Below, piece after piece: positions 9,326-19,800 of a DNA stretch of 64,000 bases (the stretch's first letter is position 1; each line of letters begins with the position of its first letter). The stretch comes from Putridiphycobacter sp965230485. Its GTDB lineage: Bacteria; Bacteroidota; Bacteroidia; Flavobacteriales_D; Crocinitomicaceae. The notes beneath the pieces are model-generated. The model ran no database searches. It was not told the origin of the DNA and was given only the letters and a program-made list of their open reading frames with translations. A program made the position numbers and the translations under genes. The stretch spans positions 1,984,001 to 2,048,000 of the forward strand of contig CBDDLA010000001.1 in assembly GCA_965230485.1 (NCBI GenBank). Direction: 5' to 3'.

Positions 9326-9365
9326 GTCAATTAAACCATTTTACGTTCAATGAGTCTTAATTGAC
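9326..9365. promoter_or_regulatory. Inverted repeat abutting a start codon (operator or hairpin candidate)
   Basis: GTCAATTAA (9326-9334) and its exact reverse complement TTAATTGAC (9357-9365) are 9-base arms separated by 22 bases. The right arm ends directly before the ATG at 9366. The arm centres are 31 bases apart, close to three helical turns. It could bind a dimeric regulator, or form an RNA stem masking the start of the three-gene operon. Confidence 0.5.
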
Positions 9366-9854
9366 ATGAAGCATTTATTTATATTATTTTTTACGGTCTG
9401 CTATTTACCAATAATGAGTCAAACTTCAATTATTGCGCATAAAAGTCACAGTGGGCAAATGTCGAATTTTTCAACTACTGATTATGATGATAATCTTGGC
9501 CTCCCCTCACCAAGGCTAGTTGAAATCATTAAACTCAATGATTCAATGGCCGTTTTAGTTGAAATACAGCCAATGATGAGCGATATAAGGATGTATGATA
9601 CCATTATAAGCCATCCAATTGAAAAACGTGTTGAAGATTATCTTAAATACAGAAATGTCAACAACATCAATTTAGTTGGTTTTGATGATCTTAAAACCAA
9701 AATGCTCAAAAAGAGAAAAAATCAAGAAGAAGGTAACTTCTACTTACTCATTCAACCGAAACTTAAACCCACAATTTTATGTATTGGACTAGGTATTTTA
9801 GTCATCATAACGTCGCTTGTAAGATGGAAAAAACGAAAAATTCTGCTTCAATGA
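9366..9854 (+). CDS. Exported, C-terminally anchored protein with IAHKS motif (unknown family)
   Basis: The 162-residue protein has a signal peptide (1-20, ending MSQ). A mature region opens with IIAHKSHSGQMSNFS, a middle block contains LNDSMAVLVEI and NLVGFDDLK, and a single C-terminal transmembrane segment (about 138-153) is followed by the basic tail RWKKRK. The expected topology is a periplasmic domain anchored in the inner membrane. The same three blocks recur in the next gene, so the two are tandem paralogues. Its stop overlaps the next start by ATGA, implying translational coupling. No known domain was recognised, and there are no cysteines or obvious catalytic residues in the mature domain. 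Confidence 0.75.
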   Translation: MKHLFILFFTVCYLPIMSQTSIIAHKSHSGQMSNFSTTDYDDNLGLPSPRLVEIIKLNDSMAVLVEIQPMMSDIRMYDTIISHPIEKRVEDYLKYRNVNNINLVGFDDLKTKMLKKRKNQEEGNFYLLIQPKLKPTILCIGLGILVIITSLVRWKKRKILLQ

Positions 9855-10456
9855 GCGTACTAATGTTCGTTTTATCAGTGGTAATTACTTTGAATGGTTA
9901 TACCCAAACAAAAGTAATTGCGCATAAAAGTCGTGGCGGGAGTATGGCTTTTTTTTCAGCATCAAAAGGAATGGACAATATTGGGGAAACTCCTGAAATG
10001 ATGCGTAATTTGAAAGTTTTTGATGACCTTTATCCTTCATTAGATACTATTGTACATCCATCTTTAACATTTGATTCTATACTTAGATTAAATGACAGCT
10101 TGCTTATATATATTCCGCGTCATAATAATTTCGTAAGGGAAACGCTCGCTACTCAAACATTATTCAGTGAACAAGAATTAACGATAGATAGTATGAGATT
10201 AAGGGCTCCTGATATTATTTTTGTTGGTTTCGATTCAATTGATCAAAAACCTACCCTTCAAGATTCCGCTAATAATGAGAGTAGCAAAGTAACAGACGAA
10301 AAGCAAGAACAAAATAGTATTTTACCAATAATTGATAAACCCCAATTAAACAAAAAGAATAATGCGCAAACGTTAATCCTTTCCGTAGGCTTAATTATTC
10401 TAATCATTATTTCCATTAACTTACTGCGTTTAAAAAATAAGCCATCTGTGAAATGA
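9851..10456 (+). CDS. Second exported IAHKS-motif protein (paralogue of upstream gene)
   Basis: The ATG at 9851 is chosen because it overlaps the previous stop as ATGA and begins a good signal peptide (MSVLMFVLSVVITLNGYTQ). The longer frame from 9779 would bury that signal inside the protein. The 201-residue product repeats the upstream pattern: VIAHKSRGGSMAFFS at the mature N-terminus, LRLNDSLLIYI, IIFVGFDSID, then a polar linker (about 145-170) and a C-terminal transmembrane helix (about 175-193) with a basic tail. The insertion before LNDS and the longer linker distinguish it from its neighbour. It overlaps the next gene by ATGA as well. The function is unknown; a paired periplasmic sensor or an accessory to the membrane protein downstream is plausible. 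Confidence 0.75.
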   Translation: MSVLMFVLSVVITLNGYTQTKVIAHKSRGGSMAFFSASKGMDNIGETPEMMRNLKVFDDLYPSLDTIVHPSLTFDSILRLNDSLLIYIPRHNNFVRETLATQTLFSEQELTIDSMRLRAPDIIFVGFDSIDQKPTLQDSANNESSKVTDEKQEQNSILPIIDKPQLNKKNNAQTLILSVGLIILIIISINLLRLKNKPSVK

Positions 10457-11673
10457 CGTTTACCCGTAAATTACAGTTGATAGGATATCGATTTATCATC
10501 ATATATGTCTGTTTGTTTATTATGACGTTCTCATTTCCTTACAGTATAATACCTAATATAGGAGGTGTTTTATCTTCTTTTTTTGAGCCAATTAATCAAC
10601 TATGGGTTAATCTTTTTGAGCTAGAAAACGCGACCATTGCTATTTTGTCGGACACTACAGGACTTTATGTTCATCTAATTACTCTAACAATCTTAGCATT
10701 AATCGGAAGCCTTATTTGGTGGATTCTTTTTAAATGGAAGCAACAGAAAACAATCTGGGAGCAGTTTCAGATAGGAATAGCTTACTACTTGGCCCTTACC
10801 TTATTTATTTATGGATTTAACAAAGTATTTAAATGGCAGTTCTTTTTTCCTGAACCTAATACTTTATTTACACATGTTGGACAAATGACACCAGATATTC
10901 TGTATTGGTCTTCTATTGGATCTTCATATTCATACTCTCTATTTTCAGGAATGATTGAGGTGATTCCTGCCTGCTTATTGCTATTTAGAAAGACCAGGCT
11001 ACTCGGGGCACTTATTGCAATGATGGTTCTTTTTAACGTTGTGATGATAAATTTTGGATTTGACATATCTGTAAAAATATATTCTATATTCCTTTTTCTA
11101 TTATCCTTTTTATTAGCCATTCCTCATTTGAGATCACTGCAGCACTTTTTTTTTAGCCGACCTCAACCAATAATAGTTGATCAAAACCAATATGATTCTA
11201 AACCTCATTCAAAATCTCAACTACTTTTATACGCTATTGGTAAACCGCTTATCATAGGGTTAATTGCGCTAGAAGCATTGTTCCCATATTTCCGTACACA
11301 AAATTTCAATGACGACCTTTCTGAAAAACCATATCTAAATGGCGCCTACAAGGTGCAATCTTTTTACTCAACAACTGAAGTCAAAAAAAAACCTAAGAGA
11401 ATCTATATACACAGAAGAGGGTATTTTATCATTGAATACGAAGATGAAACCCAAGAGTCACTCAACCTTGAATACGTCAATGAAAATCGCATTTTAAAAT
11501 TAATGGATACCGATAGCACCGTTTCTTTTTTATCAATCATTGATCAACCTGATATATTATTATTATCTGGACTTTTTAAAAATCAGGAAATTAAAATGAC
11601 ATCAACAAAAATTTCGCTTGAAGACCTTCCTATTAAGGGAGACCATTTTCATTGGACCGTAGATTCTTATTAA
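10453..11673 (+). CDS. Multi-pass membrane protein, DoxX-like
   Basis: The 406-residue protein has about six or seven hydrophobic segments between residues 12 and 280, then a soluble C-terminal domain (about 285-406) of predicted beta-strand character. YGFNKVFKWQFFFPEP (near 119) and the SGMIEVIPACLLLFRKTRLLGALI region (near 165-190) resemble DoxX/DoxD-like membrane proteins of Bacteroidota, which carry a short conserved core with the Gly-Glu-Val helix and the LLLFRRT loop. The start overlaps the previous stop as ATGA. It is the third gene of a coupled operon, so the two IAHKS proteins may be its periplasmic partners. The substrate is unknown; a quinone or thiol redox role is known for some DoxX relatives only. 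Confidence 0.6.
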   Translation: MTFTRKLQLIGYRFIIIYVCLFIMTFSFPYSIIPNIGGVLSSFFEPINQLWVNLFELENATIAILSDTTGLYVHLITLTILALIGSLIWWILFKWKQQKTIWEQFQIGIAYYLALTLFIYGFNKVFKWQFFFPEPNTLFTHVGQMTPDILYWSSIGSSYSYSLFSGMIEVIPACLLLFRKTRLLGALIAMMVLFNVVMINFGFDISVKIYSIFLFLLSFLLAIPHLRSLQHFFFSRPQPIIVDQNQYDSKPHSKSQLLLYAIGKPLIIGLIALEALFPYFRTQNFNDDLSEKPYLNGAYKVQSFYSTTEVKKKPKRIYIHRRGYFIIEYEDETQESLNLEYVNENRILKLMDTDSTVSFLSIIDQPDILLLSGLFKNQEIKMTSTKISLEDLPIKGDHFHWTVDSY

Positions 11674-11812
11674 AACCATTCTGTTATTAAATAATGTCTA
11701 CTCCATTAGAATTATTGGTATAATTATTTTAGGAATTCAATAATATTTAAGTTTTGCGTTTTATTAGCGGAATAAAAACAATATCTTTATCAAATAATCA
11801 AATCAAAATATT

Positions 11813-13576
11813 ATGAAAAAAAATCTACTTTCAATTTTTGGTATTGCTTTTAGTTTAAGTGCATTTGCACAACTACCGGTAAGTACCACTGCTGAAAACA
11901 AAAATGTAGTTCTAGAGGAGTTTACTGGAATATACTGTGTGTTTTGTCCTGATGGTCACAAAAGGGCTAAAGAAATTTCTGATAATAACCCTGGAGATGT
12001 TGTATTAATTAATGTACACACTGGTGGTTATGCTAATCCTAATGGATCTGATCCTGACTTTAGAACTTCTTTTGGTTCTGCCTTAGCGGGTCAAACAGGT
12101 TTAACAGGATATCCATCAGGTACAGTTAACAGACGTGTTTGGTCAGGTTCAAATACTGCACAAAGTAGAACAGCTTGGGCTGGTTCTGCAAACACCATAT
12201 TAGGTGAAGCATCTTATGCCAATGTCGCTTTAGAAGGTGAAATTGATTACGCAACGCGTGAATTAACGGTTGATGTAGAAGTACACTTTACTGGTACTGC
12301 ACCATCTACCATGAATTTAAATGTGGCTTTACTTCAAAACAATGTAGCTGGTCCACAAACTGGTGGTTCTAATTTTAATCCTTCTGCACTTTTACCAAAT
12401 GGTGATTATAATCACCAACATATGTTACGTCATTTATTGACTGGACAATGGGGTGATGAGATTACGACTACGACTCAAGGTACAACGTTTGCTAAACAAT
12501 TTACTTACTCAATTCCTGATGATATTAATGATATTCCAATGGTTTTAACTGACCTTGAAATTGTGGCTTTTGTTGTTGAAGGTCAACAAAATATCATTAC
12601 AGGTGCTAAAGGTCCTATTAACTTCACTAACTTACAAGGAGATAATATTACATTAAAAGGAGTAGATCCTTCAAGTTCATGTGATCTTATGCTTCAACCA
12701 GTGCTTGACGTTAAAAACAACGGTGGTAATGAAATTACATCAATGAGAGTGAGATACCACTTAGGTGGACAAAATGTAACGTATTACGATTGGACAGGTT
12801 CAATCAATGCATTTGAAAACGCATCTGTAACATTAGGTGACATTGCTGTGCCAAGTGATATAGGAACGTCTTTAACTGTTGAAATAATCAATGTAAACGG
12901 TGTTGCTGATAACTTCCCAGATGACAACATGATGACTGACATTCAAATTGGTGTTGGTTCAGGGCTTGAATTTACTTTCGAGTTCACTCAAGACCGTTGG
13001 GGTAATGAATCTACTTGGGAAATTGTAGAAGAAGGAACAACAAATGTTATTCTTTCAGGAGGACCTTATGGTGTATTAGGATCTAATGGAACACAAGTTC
13101 ACTCTTATGATCTTGTACTTCCAAGTGTAGGTTGTTATTCGATTAAAGTTAATGATTCACAAGGTGATGGAATTAACTCAGGTAAAGGTGAAGGAATGTT
13201 TGCTATTTTAGACAAAGACGGTAATACAACTGTTCTTTCTAATGATGGAACTTTTGATAGCGAAGTGGTTGTTGATTTCAACGTACTTTCAGCTTCTCCT
13301 TTATCAATCGGATCTGACGAAGTTGCTTCTGAATTAACAGTATTCCCTAACCCAGTTACTAACATTGCAAACATCAAGTTTTCGTTGAATAACGCTGATA
13401 ATGCAACATTAACAATTCACAATATTTTAGGTGAAGTTGTATATACAGAAACTAACTTAAACCAAGGTCAAAATATTATTGATTTTGATGTGACTAATTT
13501 AAGAGCTGGAATGTACTTTACAACTATTAATGCTGAAGAAGGTATTTCTTCAACTAAATTTACAGTTGCTAAGTAG
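11813..13576 (+). CDS. Omp28-related secreted protein with T9SS type A sorting domain
   Basis: The 587-residue protein has a signal peptide (1-20, ending AFAQ) and an N-terminal Omp28-like thioredoxin-fold domain with EEFTGIYCVFCPDG (C42-x-x-C45). A Thr-Gly-Tyr-Pro segment (GLTGYPSG) corresponds to the thioredoxin cis-proline loop. Middle beta-sandwich regions follow (about 270-495). A C-terminal sorting domain (about 506-587) starts ELTVFPNPVTN and ends ISSTKFTVAK, as in T9SS type A cargo. It is therefore predicted to cross the outer membrane by T9SS and be attached to the surface. Omp28 relatives are often annotated as outer-membrane proteins without proven function; the CxxC suggests disulfide chemistry or a structural cystine. 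A strong terminator follows. Confidence 0.9.
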   Translation: MKKNLLSIFGIAFSLSAFAQLPVSTTAENKNVVLEEFTGIYCVFCPDGHKRAKEISDNNPGDVVLINVHTGGYANPNGSDPDFRTSFGSALAGQTGLTGYPSGTVNRRVWSGSNTAQSRTAWAGSANTILGEASYANVALEGEIDYATRELTVDVEVHFTGTAPSTMNLNVALLQNNVAGPQTGGSNFNPSALLPNGDYNHQHMLRHLLTGQWGDEITTTTQGTTFAKQFTYSIPDDINDIPMVLTDLEIVAFVVEGQQNIITGAKGPINFTNLQGDNITLKGVDPSSSCDLMLQPVLDVKNNGGNEITSMRVRYHLGGQNVTYYDWTGSINAFENASVTLGDIAVPSDIGTSLTVEIINVNGVADNFPDDNMMTDIQIGVGSGLEFTFEFTQDRWGNESTWEIVEEGTTNVILSGGPYGVLGSNGTQVHSYDLVLPSVGCYSIKVNDSQGDGINSGKGEGMFAILDKDGNTTVLSNDGTFDSEVVVDFNVLSASPLSIGSDEVASELTVFPNPVTNIANIKFSLNNADNATLTIHNILGEVVYTETNLNQGQNIIDFDVTNLRAGMYFTTINAEEGISSTKFTVAK

Positions 13577-13600
13577 AGAACTTTTTTATAAAAACTAAGA

Positions 13601-13631
13601 AAACCCAGTACAATGTACTGGGTTTTTTTTT
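13601..13631 (+). terminator. Intrinsic terminator after the Omp28/T9SS gene
   Basis: AAACCCAGTA (13601-13610) pairs with TACTGGGTTT (13616-13625) around a 5-base loop and continues into a T-run to 13631. It lies 25 bases after the stop codon. Confidence 0.85.
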
Positions 13632-13700
13632 ATGCATGAAAAGCTGTTTCACTTATTAATAATGCCAGCTTAGATCAACATTACAAATTTTACTGATTAA

Positions 13701-13737
13701 TTATCTCAAGATAAAAATCGTTTGTCTCAAAATGAGA
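13701..13737. promoter_or_regulatory. Two short palindromes upstream of the giant FG-GAP gene
   Basis: TTATCT-CA-AGATAA (13701-13714) and TCTCA-AAA-TGAGA (13725-13737) are adjacent dyads about 120-155 bases before the ATG at 13856. The second resembles the TCTCA-AA-TGAGA dyad upstream of the XRE regulator at 55.5 kb, but with one extra central base. They may be regulator sites; chance is not excluded in AT-rich DNA. Confidence 0.3.
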
Positions 13738-13855
13738 AAAAAAATCCCAAATATGGAATACGTTCTATCATGAACCAAACATAAATGACTGATAATGAGA
13801 TATATATAAGTCTTGGCCCGATTCTTCATTAGTGTTTGATCTAATCTAAACACAC

Positions 13856-16800
13856 ATGAAAAATTTAAGACTTAAATTATTAATAGTATTATTGAGCTTA
13901 ACACATAATCTATTTTCACAAAATATAACAATAGAAATATCAGCATCCTCTGAACTGATGGTATGTGATAATGAGCCAGGCTCTATGACAATATCAATTA
14001 CCAATAATGACACTGGTAATATCTTAACTCCTTCGATTGAAATTACCCTTCCACCAGGAGTTAGTTATCATTCAGGTTCAATATATGAAATCACGAATAA
14101 GAACGTGACTGAAGACAATATTACAAGCAGCAATCAAATTACCTTTCAATCAAATTCAATAAACGTAGGGGATAGTATTGTATTTAGTATTGAATATGAA
14201 GCCATGAAAAGTGCAATTAATTTTCAGAACAATGGTAATATTTTTAGAAACGAGGTCAAATTTTTTCATAATGGTATCAGTACAAATAAAAATAGCCCAA
14301 GCTATAATATTTTATACCCTGCCTTAAGCATTCTTGAAATATCACCAAGTTCTACCACTATACTAAGTGGTAAAAGTATAGAGAGATCAATTAAAGTTAT
14401 TAATGGGGGTAATGGAAGGACCAATAAGATATATATTACAGATGTTTTGAATTCAACTCTTCTCAATCTTACAAAAGTTAATATCGGACAAATTTCTGGT
14501 GACACAATAATTCTTTCTGGGTCTGACTTTACCTCAATTGGAAACTTTGACAATTATTTTGACCAAAATGAGAGTATCACAATAATCGAAACACTTGATG
14601 GAACCAGCTGCAACGACATAACTGTCACTTCAAATATTACAGCTCACTGGGGTTGTGAAAATTTAAAAACTTCCAGTTCAGGTTCTTATGGTAATATTTC
14701 AATTGATTTTAAAAATCCGAATTTGAAATTATTAGCATCATCATCTACCTCTAATTGTTTTGGAATGTCGGAAGCATCTGCTCAAGAGTTAGCTATTACT
14801 AATATTGGAGATGGGGTTGCATCAAATTTGGCTGTAGACATATTTAAATCATCCGGAAATGGTTATGATCAAACTATATATTCCAAGTTTGACGTAAAAT
14901 CGTTTCAATATCAAATTGGTAAAAATGGCGCATCAAATAACATCTCTAACATAACAACTACTGCAACCCAAGCAACCAATACATATGCCTGTTTGGGAAA
15001 TTCCCCAATTGGAAAGGTCAATATATCCCTCCCAAATTTGAATCCAATGGATACTATTTACATTTATTGGAATTCCTATTCTTGTTGTATATCAGAATGT
15101 AATAATTTAAAAATAATAGGATGGGAGGCAGATCTTTCGTATTCAGATGTATGTAATATAAATTTGTATACTAAATCATTAGTCGGCCAGAACAATAATA
15201 AGCAATTAGCCAATTTCACTACTGAAACACCGATCGACTTATCAGCTGGCGAATCTAAAGATTTCAATTTCATTGTATCTTCCTTTAAAAACACTTTGCC
15301 CCAAGTAAAAAGCTCACATTATATTGCAACCTTCACACTAGATAGTGGTTTGAATTTTAATTCTATTGACTTTAGCTCAAACGGAATACAATGGATACCT
15401 TTTTCTGTTAATTTCAACCCAGCAAGTGGTTTGCTTATTGCTAAATTTCCTTCTACTGCACCATTTGTAATTCCAAAAAGTGAGATTACGCTTAACCTGA
15501 CTGGAAATTGCGGATCCGAAGGATGGAAGTTTATTGATTTCGAATTCTCTTACGTCATTGACACTTTATGCCTAAATGGAAGCTGCGAAATTCCTTTACA
15601 GTGCAATAAGCAAGTGACTACATACTTGCATTGTCCATCATCAGGATGTTCAAGTTTGGACGTTAAGTCATTTATAGTGAGTAGAATTAACTACGGATTA
15701 CCAGACAATAACCTAGATGGTAACCCTGACATTTCAGGAAACCTGGACTTCAGTAAAATTAGAACAAACAGGGCAATGGTTGGTGACACTATAATGTCAA
15801 TATCGAAAAGCATTATTGGGACTACAAATAACACTTGGTCGCACTTAACTTACGAATCTGACATTAATTATGGATCCGTATTACGCTATCTAAATGCAGA
15901 AATAAACATTTACGACGCATCTGATTCAACTTGGAAAAGCGCATCCGGAATACCTGCCAACACATCAATTAATCAAAATAGCGCTAATTTTTCATATGAT
16001 TTATCATCTTCTGCATTGGCGACAATTAATAATGCATTTAATGGTTATCAGTATGCCGAAAATGATTCCATTGAGTTCAAAGTTAGATATAGGGTTGAAA
16101 ATTCAGTTCCTGGAAATTTACAAGAGACTACTTTCTTAAATAGTTTTTACTTAAGCCAGACTAGTAACCCGACAGATTTACAAAAAGAAAATTGCAATTT
16201 TAAGCATGGAAGAATAACATTAATTGGTTTTTCATGGAGAAATAATTCTGCTAATAATTACACAGTAGATAAATGTTCCAAAGTAGTCACTCAAAATTTC
16301 GGAATGTCAATTGGCGATCAATCATCCAACTATGCTGGTGGTAATTTATTCCCGAACGAATACCGTCATTGGGGAATTGTTAAAGAAGCCTATGTTATTA
16401 TTCCTCAAAATTATACTCACCTTAATACAACAATCAAATACTTTAGAACAAAAAAAACTAATTCAAGGATATCTAAAACAATCAATAACCTATTACCTGA
16501 CAATGTATCTGGAGATACACTATTCTATAATTTAAGTCAATATTTTAATTCAAACCAACTTATTTTAGGAGATGATGGTTTTGATGGAAAATTAATGATA
16601 GAAATTGCTCCAAATTGCTTTGCAAAAGTTAATTCCTATCAGAATATCAATTGGTATTTTAATTACTTAGAATCATCTGCTATTAATCAAAATGAATCTG
16701 GGTTTATTCTGTCTAACTCACCAGATAGAGTAAAATTTAGTCCACCTAAAATCGAATTGTCGTCAACAAATCCGTGGCAAGATGCAAATACGAAAAGTGT

Positions 16801-19800
16801 ATCATGGGATCTAAAAATAAACAACAAATCAAATGCAGGTGCTGATAACAACTGGATACACATAGTAAGTCCTCAAAATATTACGATCGACTCCATCACA
16901 AATAGTGAAGGAAATGCATTAACTAAAAAATCTGACATATATCTTGTTGGAACAGTTGATGGAGGTAATTCAAAAGATTTAACAATTTATGGTACTTTTT
17001 CAGGTTGCGATAGTATATTATTTACTGTTTATTCAGGAACAGAATGTACTGGGTATCCATCAAGTTTTAGCGATTTTAATTGCAATATTGAATCTTTAGT
17101 TTTGTATGTAGAACCGAAAATATCAGGATATCAACCCAGAATATCAGCACAATTAAGACCTGATCCATGCTCTCCAGAAGTGGAGGTGACTCTTGATATT
17201 ACAAGTGTTAAAATTGCACATATGTATGATATGGAAATTAACTTTATTTCTCCTGACACACAAAAAATATCTGTAGTTAATAATACAAGTTTATTCAAAT
17301 ACAATATGTCAAATTCCTTTCAAAACATTGCAGATCCAAATTTAAAGGATACTATTTATAGCTATTTAATTAATACGCTTAACTCTAGTTTTATAACAAA
17401 CGGTATTCCAGGGGTCACTGATATTGCTAACAATCGTTATCAGATTAAATCGACAATAGAGCTAGGACCTGCATTTGAGAATGGTGATTATTTACAAATT
17501 CAAATTAATGGAAAGAATGCCTGTGGGTCAATTCTACCAACTGTTAATTTGGCATATGATCCTAGTTCAAAATTTAAAAAGGATAATACATCTGGTTTAA
17601 CACTTGATATTAAGAATAATTGGAGCGGATCATGGGGAGACTATGATAATGATGGATTCGAAGATCTATTTGTGCCATCAAAATCTTTAACAGAAACGAA
17701 TACATTATATCATAACAACCAAGATGGAACGTTTACAAAAATAACCTCGGGAAGTGTTGTTACAGACTTTGGTGCCTCTGTATCTGGCACATGGGGTGAT
17801 TATGATAATGATGGGTTTTTGGATTTATTTGTTGCAAATAATGAAAATTCTAAGAACAAGTTATATCATAACAACCAAGATGGAACGTTTACTTCAATAC
17901 AAAACTCTCCTATTGTTGATTTGGGTATCTACACCCATTCTGCCGCATGGGCTGATTATAATCAAGATGGCAACTTAGATATGGTCATTTCAGATTTTCA
18001 TGCAACCAAATTTAATTACCTATTTCATGGTGATGGAATGGGCGGTTTTACTGAAGATAAAACAAGTATTATTAGCCAATCTGCAACATCAGCAGTTGGT
18101 GTTGCATGGGGTGACTATGATAATGATGGAGATCAAGACTTATTTATTGCAAATACTAATGATGAGAATAACCAATTATTTATTAATAATTCTGGCGTTT
18201 TCATTGAAGAACTCAATTCTGTTATAGTAAATGATGGTGGCAATTCAGTTGGAGGTGTTTGGGGTGATTATGATAATGATGGGGATCTAGATCTTTACGT
18301 TACAAATAGTAGTATAAATGAAGCTAATTTTTTCTATGAAAACAATGGTGATGCAACTTTTACTAAAATATCTAATTCAATCATCACAACAAATTCTTCG
18401 ACTTCTCATGGAGCATCATGGATAGATTACGATAATGATGGCGATTTAGATTTATTTGTTGCGAATGACCAAAATTTGCAGAATTTTTTATTTGCCAATA
18501 ACGGGAATAAGACATTTACACCGCTTTCCAATGCAATTACTGAAGAACAAGGAAATTCACTAGGAACAGCATGGGCTGATTTTGATAATGATGGTGATTA
18601 TGACCTATTTATTGCCAATAGAGATGGAAACTCTAATGATTTATTTGTCAATGAAAAAGGGTCTTGTACTAACCACATAAAAGTAAAATTAGTAGGCTGT
18701 AACTCAAATAAGTTTGGAGTTGGTGCTTTGATAAAAGTAAAGGCCACGATTGATGGGAATTCCGTTTGGCAAATGAAACATGTATCTACACAAACATCTG
18801 CAATGGGAGGTCAGAACTCCAGCGTATTGCTGTTCGGATTAAAAACAGCTTCCAGTATTGATAGTCTTATCGTTCTTTGGCCATCAGGTATTCAAACAAT
18901 AATAATAAATCCATTAATAAATCAATTACTGACAATTAACGAAGAATGTGGGTCTAAAATATGTGGAATTATTTTCTTCGACGAAAACAACAATGGGATT
19001 CAAGATTCAAATGAAGTAGGTATTTCTAATAAAAAACTGTTAGTCACTCCAGGAGATTATCAGGTTACAACAAGTAGTGATGGAACATATGAATTCTATT
19101 TAAATGATGGAGATTACACTTTATCAATGCCTGCAACTGCAGACTGGAATCAAAGTGCACCTTCAAACAATGGTACTATTAACTTGTCAGTTAATAAAAG
19201 TAATAACAGTATTTATTGTGGAAATGATTTTGGTGTAACAGCTTTATGCCTCAATCCTGATTTAAGTCTTTCTCTTGGTACTACAGCCTTCAGACGTGGC
19301 TTAACCAACGAATTAAATATCGTTATTATCAATGAAGGAGGATATGATGCTAATGATATATTGACTCTGAAATTAGAAATGAGTAAGGATGTCTACATTA
19401 TTGATAGTAATTGGGTAAATGTAACCGAATTTATGAATTCACGTGTTTATGAATTTAATCTTGATCCAATTGAAGCATTTGGTGATACAACAATCTATTT
19501 AACAGATTCAGTAAGTAATACATCTACTTTAAATGCTATGGTCTTATTAGAAGGGTCGTTAACTTATGGTAGCAATGAGTGTGATACTAGCAACAATATT
19601 GAATCAGTAACAGATATTATTGTTGGCTCCATAGATCCAAATGACAAACTTGTGCTTATTGAAGATATTGGACAATCATACTATGTGAAGGCTACAGACA
19701 CTATTTTATACAAAATCAGATTTCAAAACATAGGGACACATAGCGCAAGAAGGGTAAAAATAGTTGATTCTCTTACATCCAATCTTGACTGGGGCTCTTT

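Noticed and set aside
9779..9850. Upstream extension of the second IAHKS gene
   Set aside because: It would place the signal peptide inside the protein; the ATG at 9851 overlaps the previous stop and starts the signal correctly.
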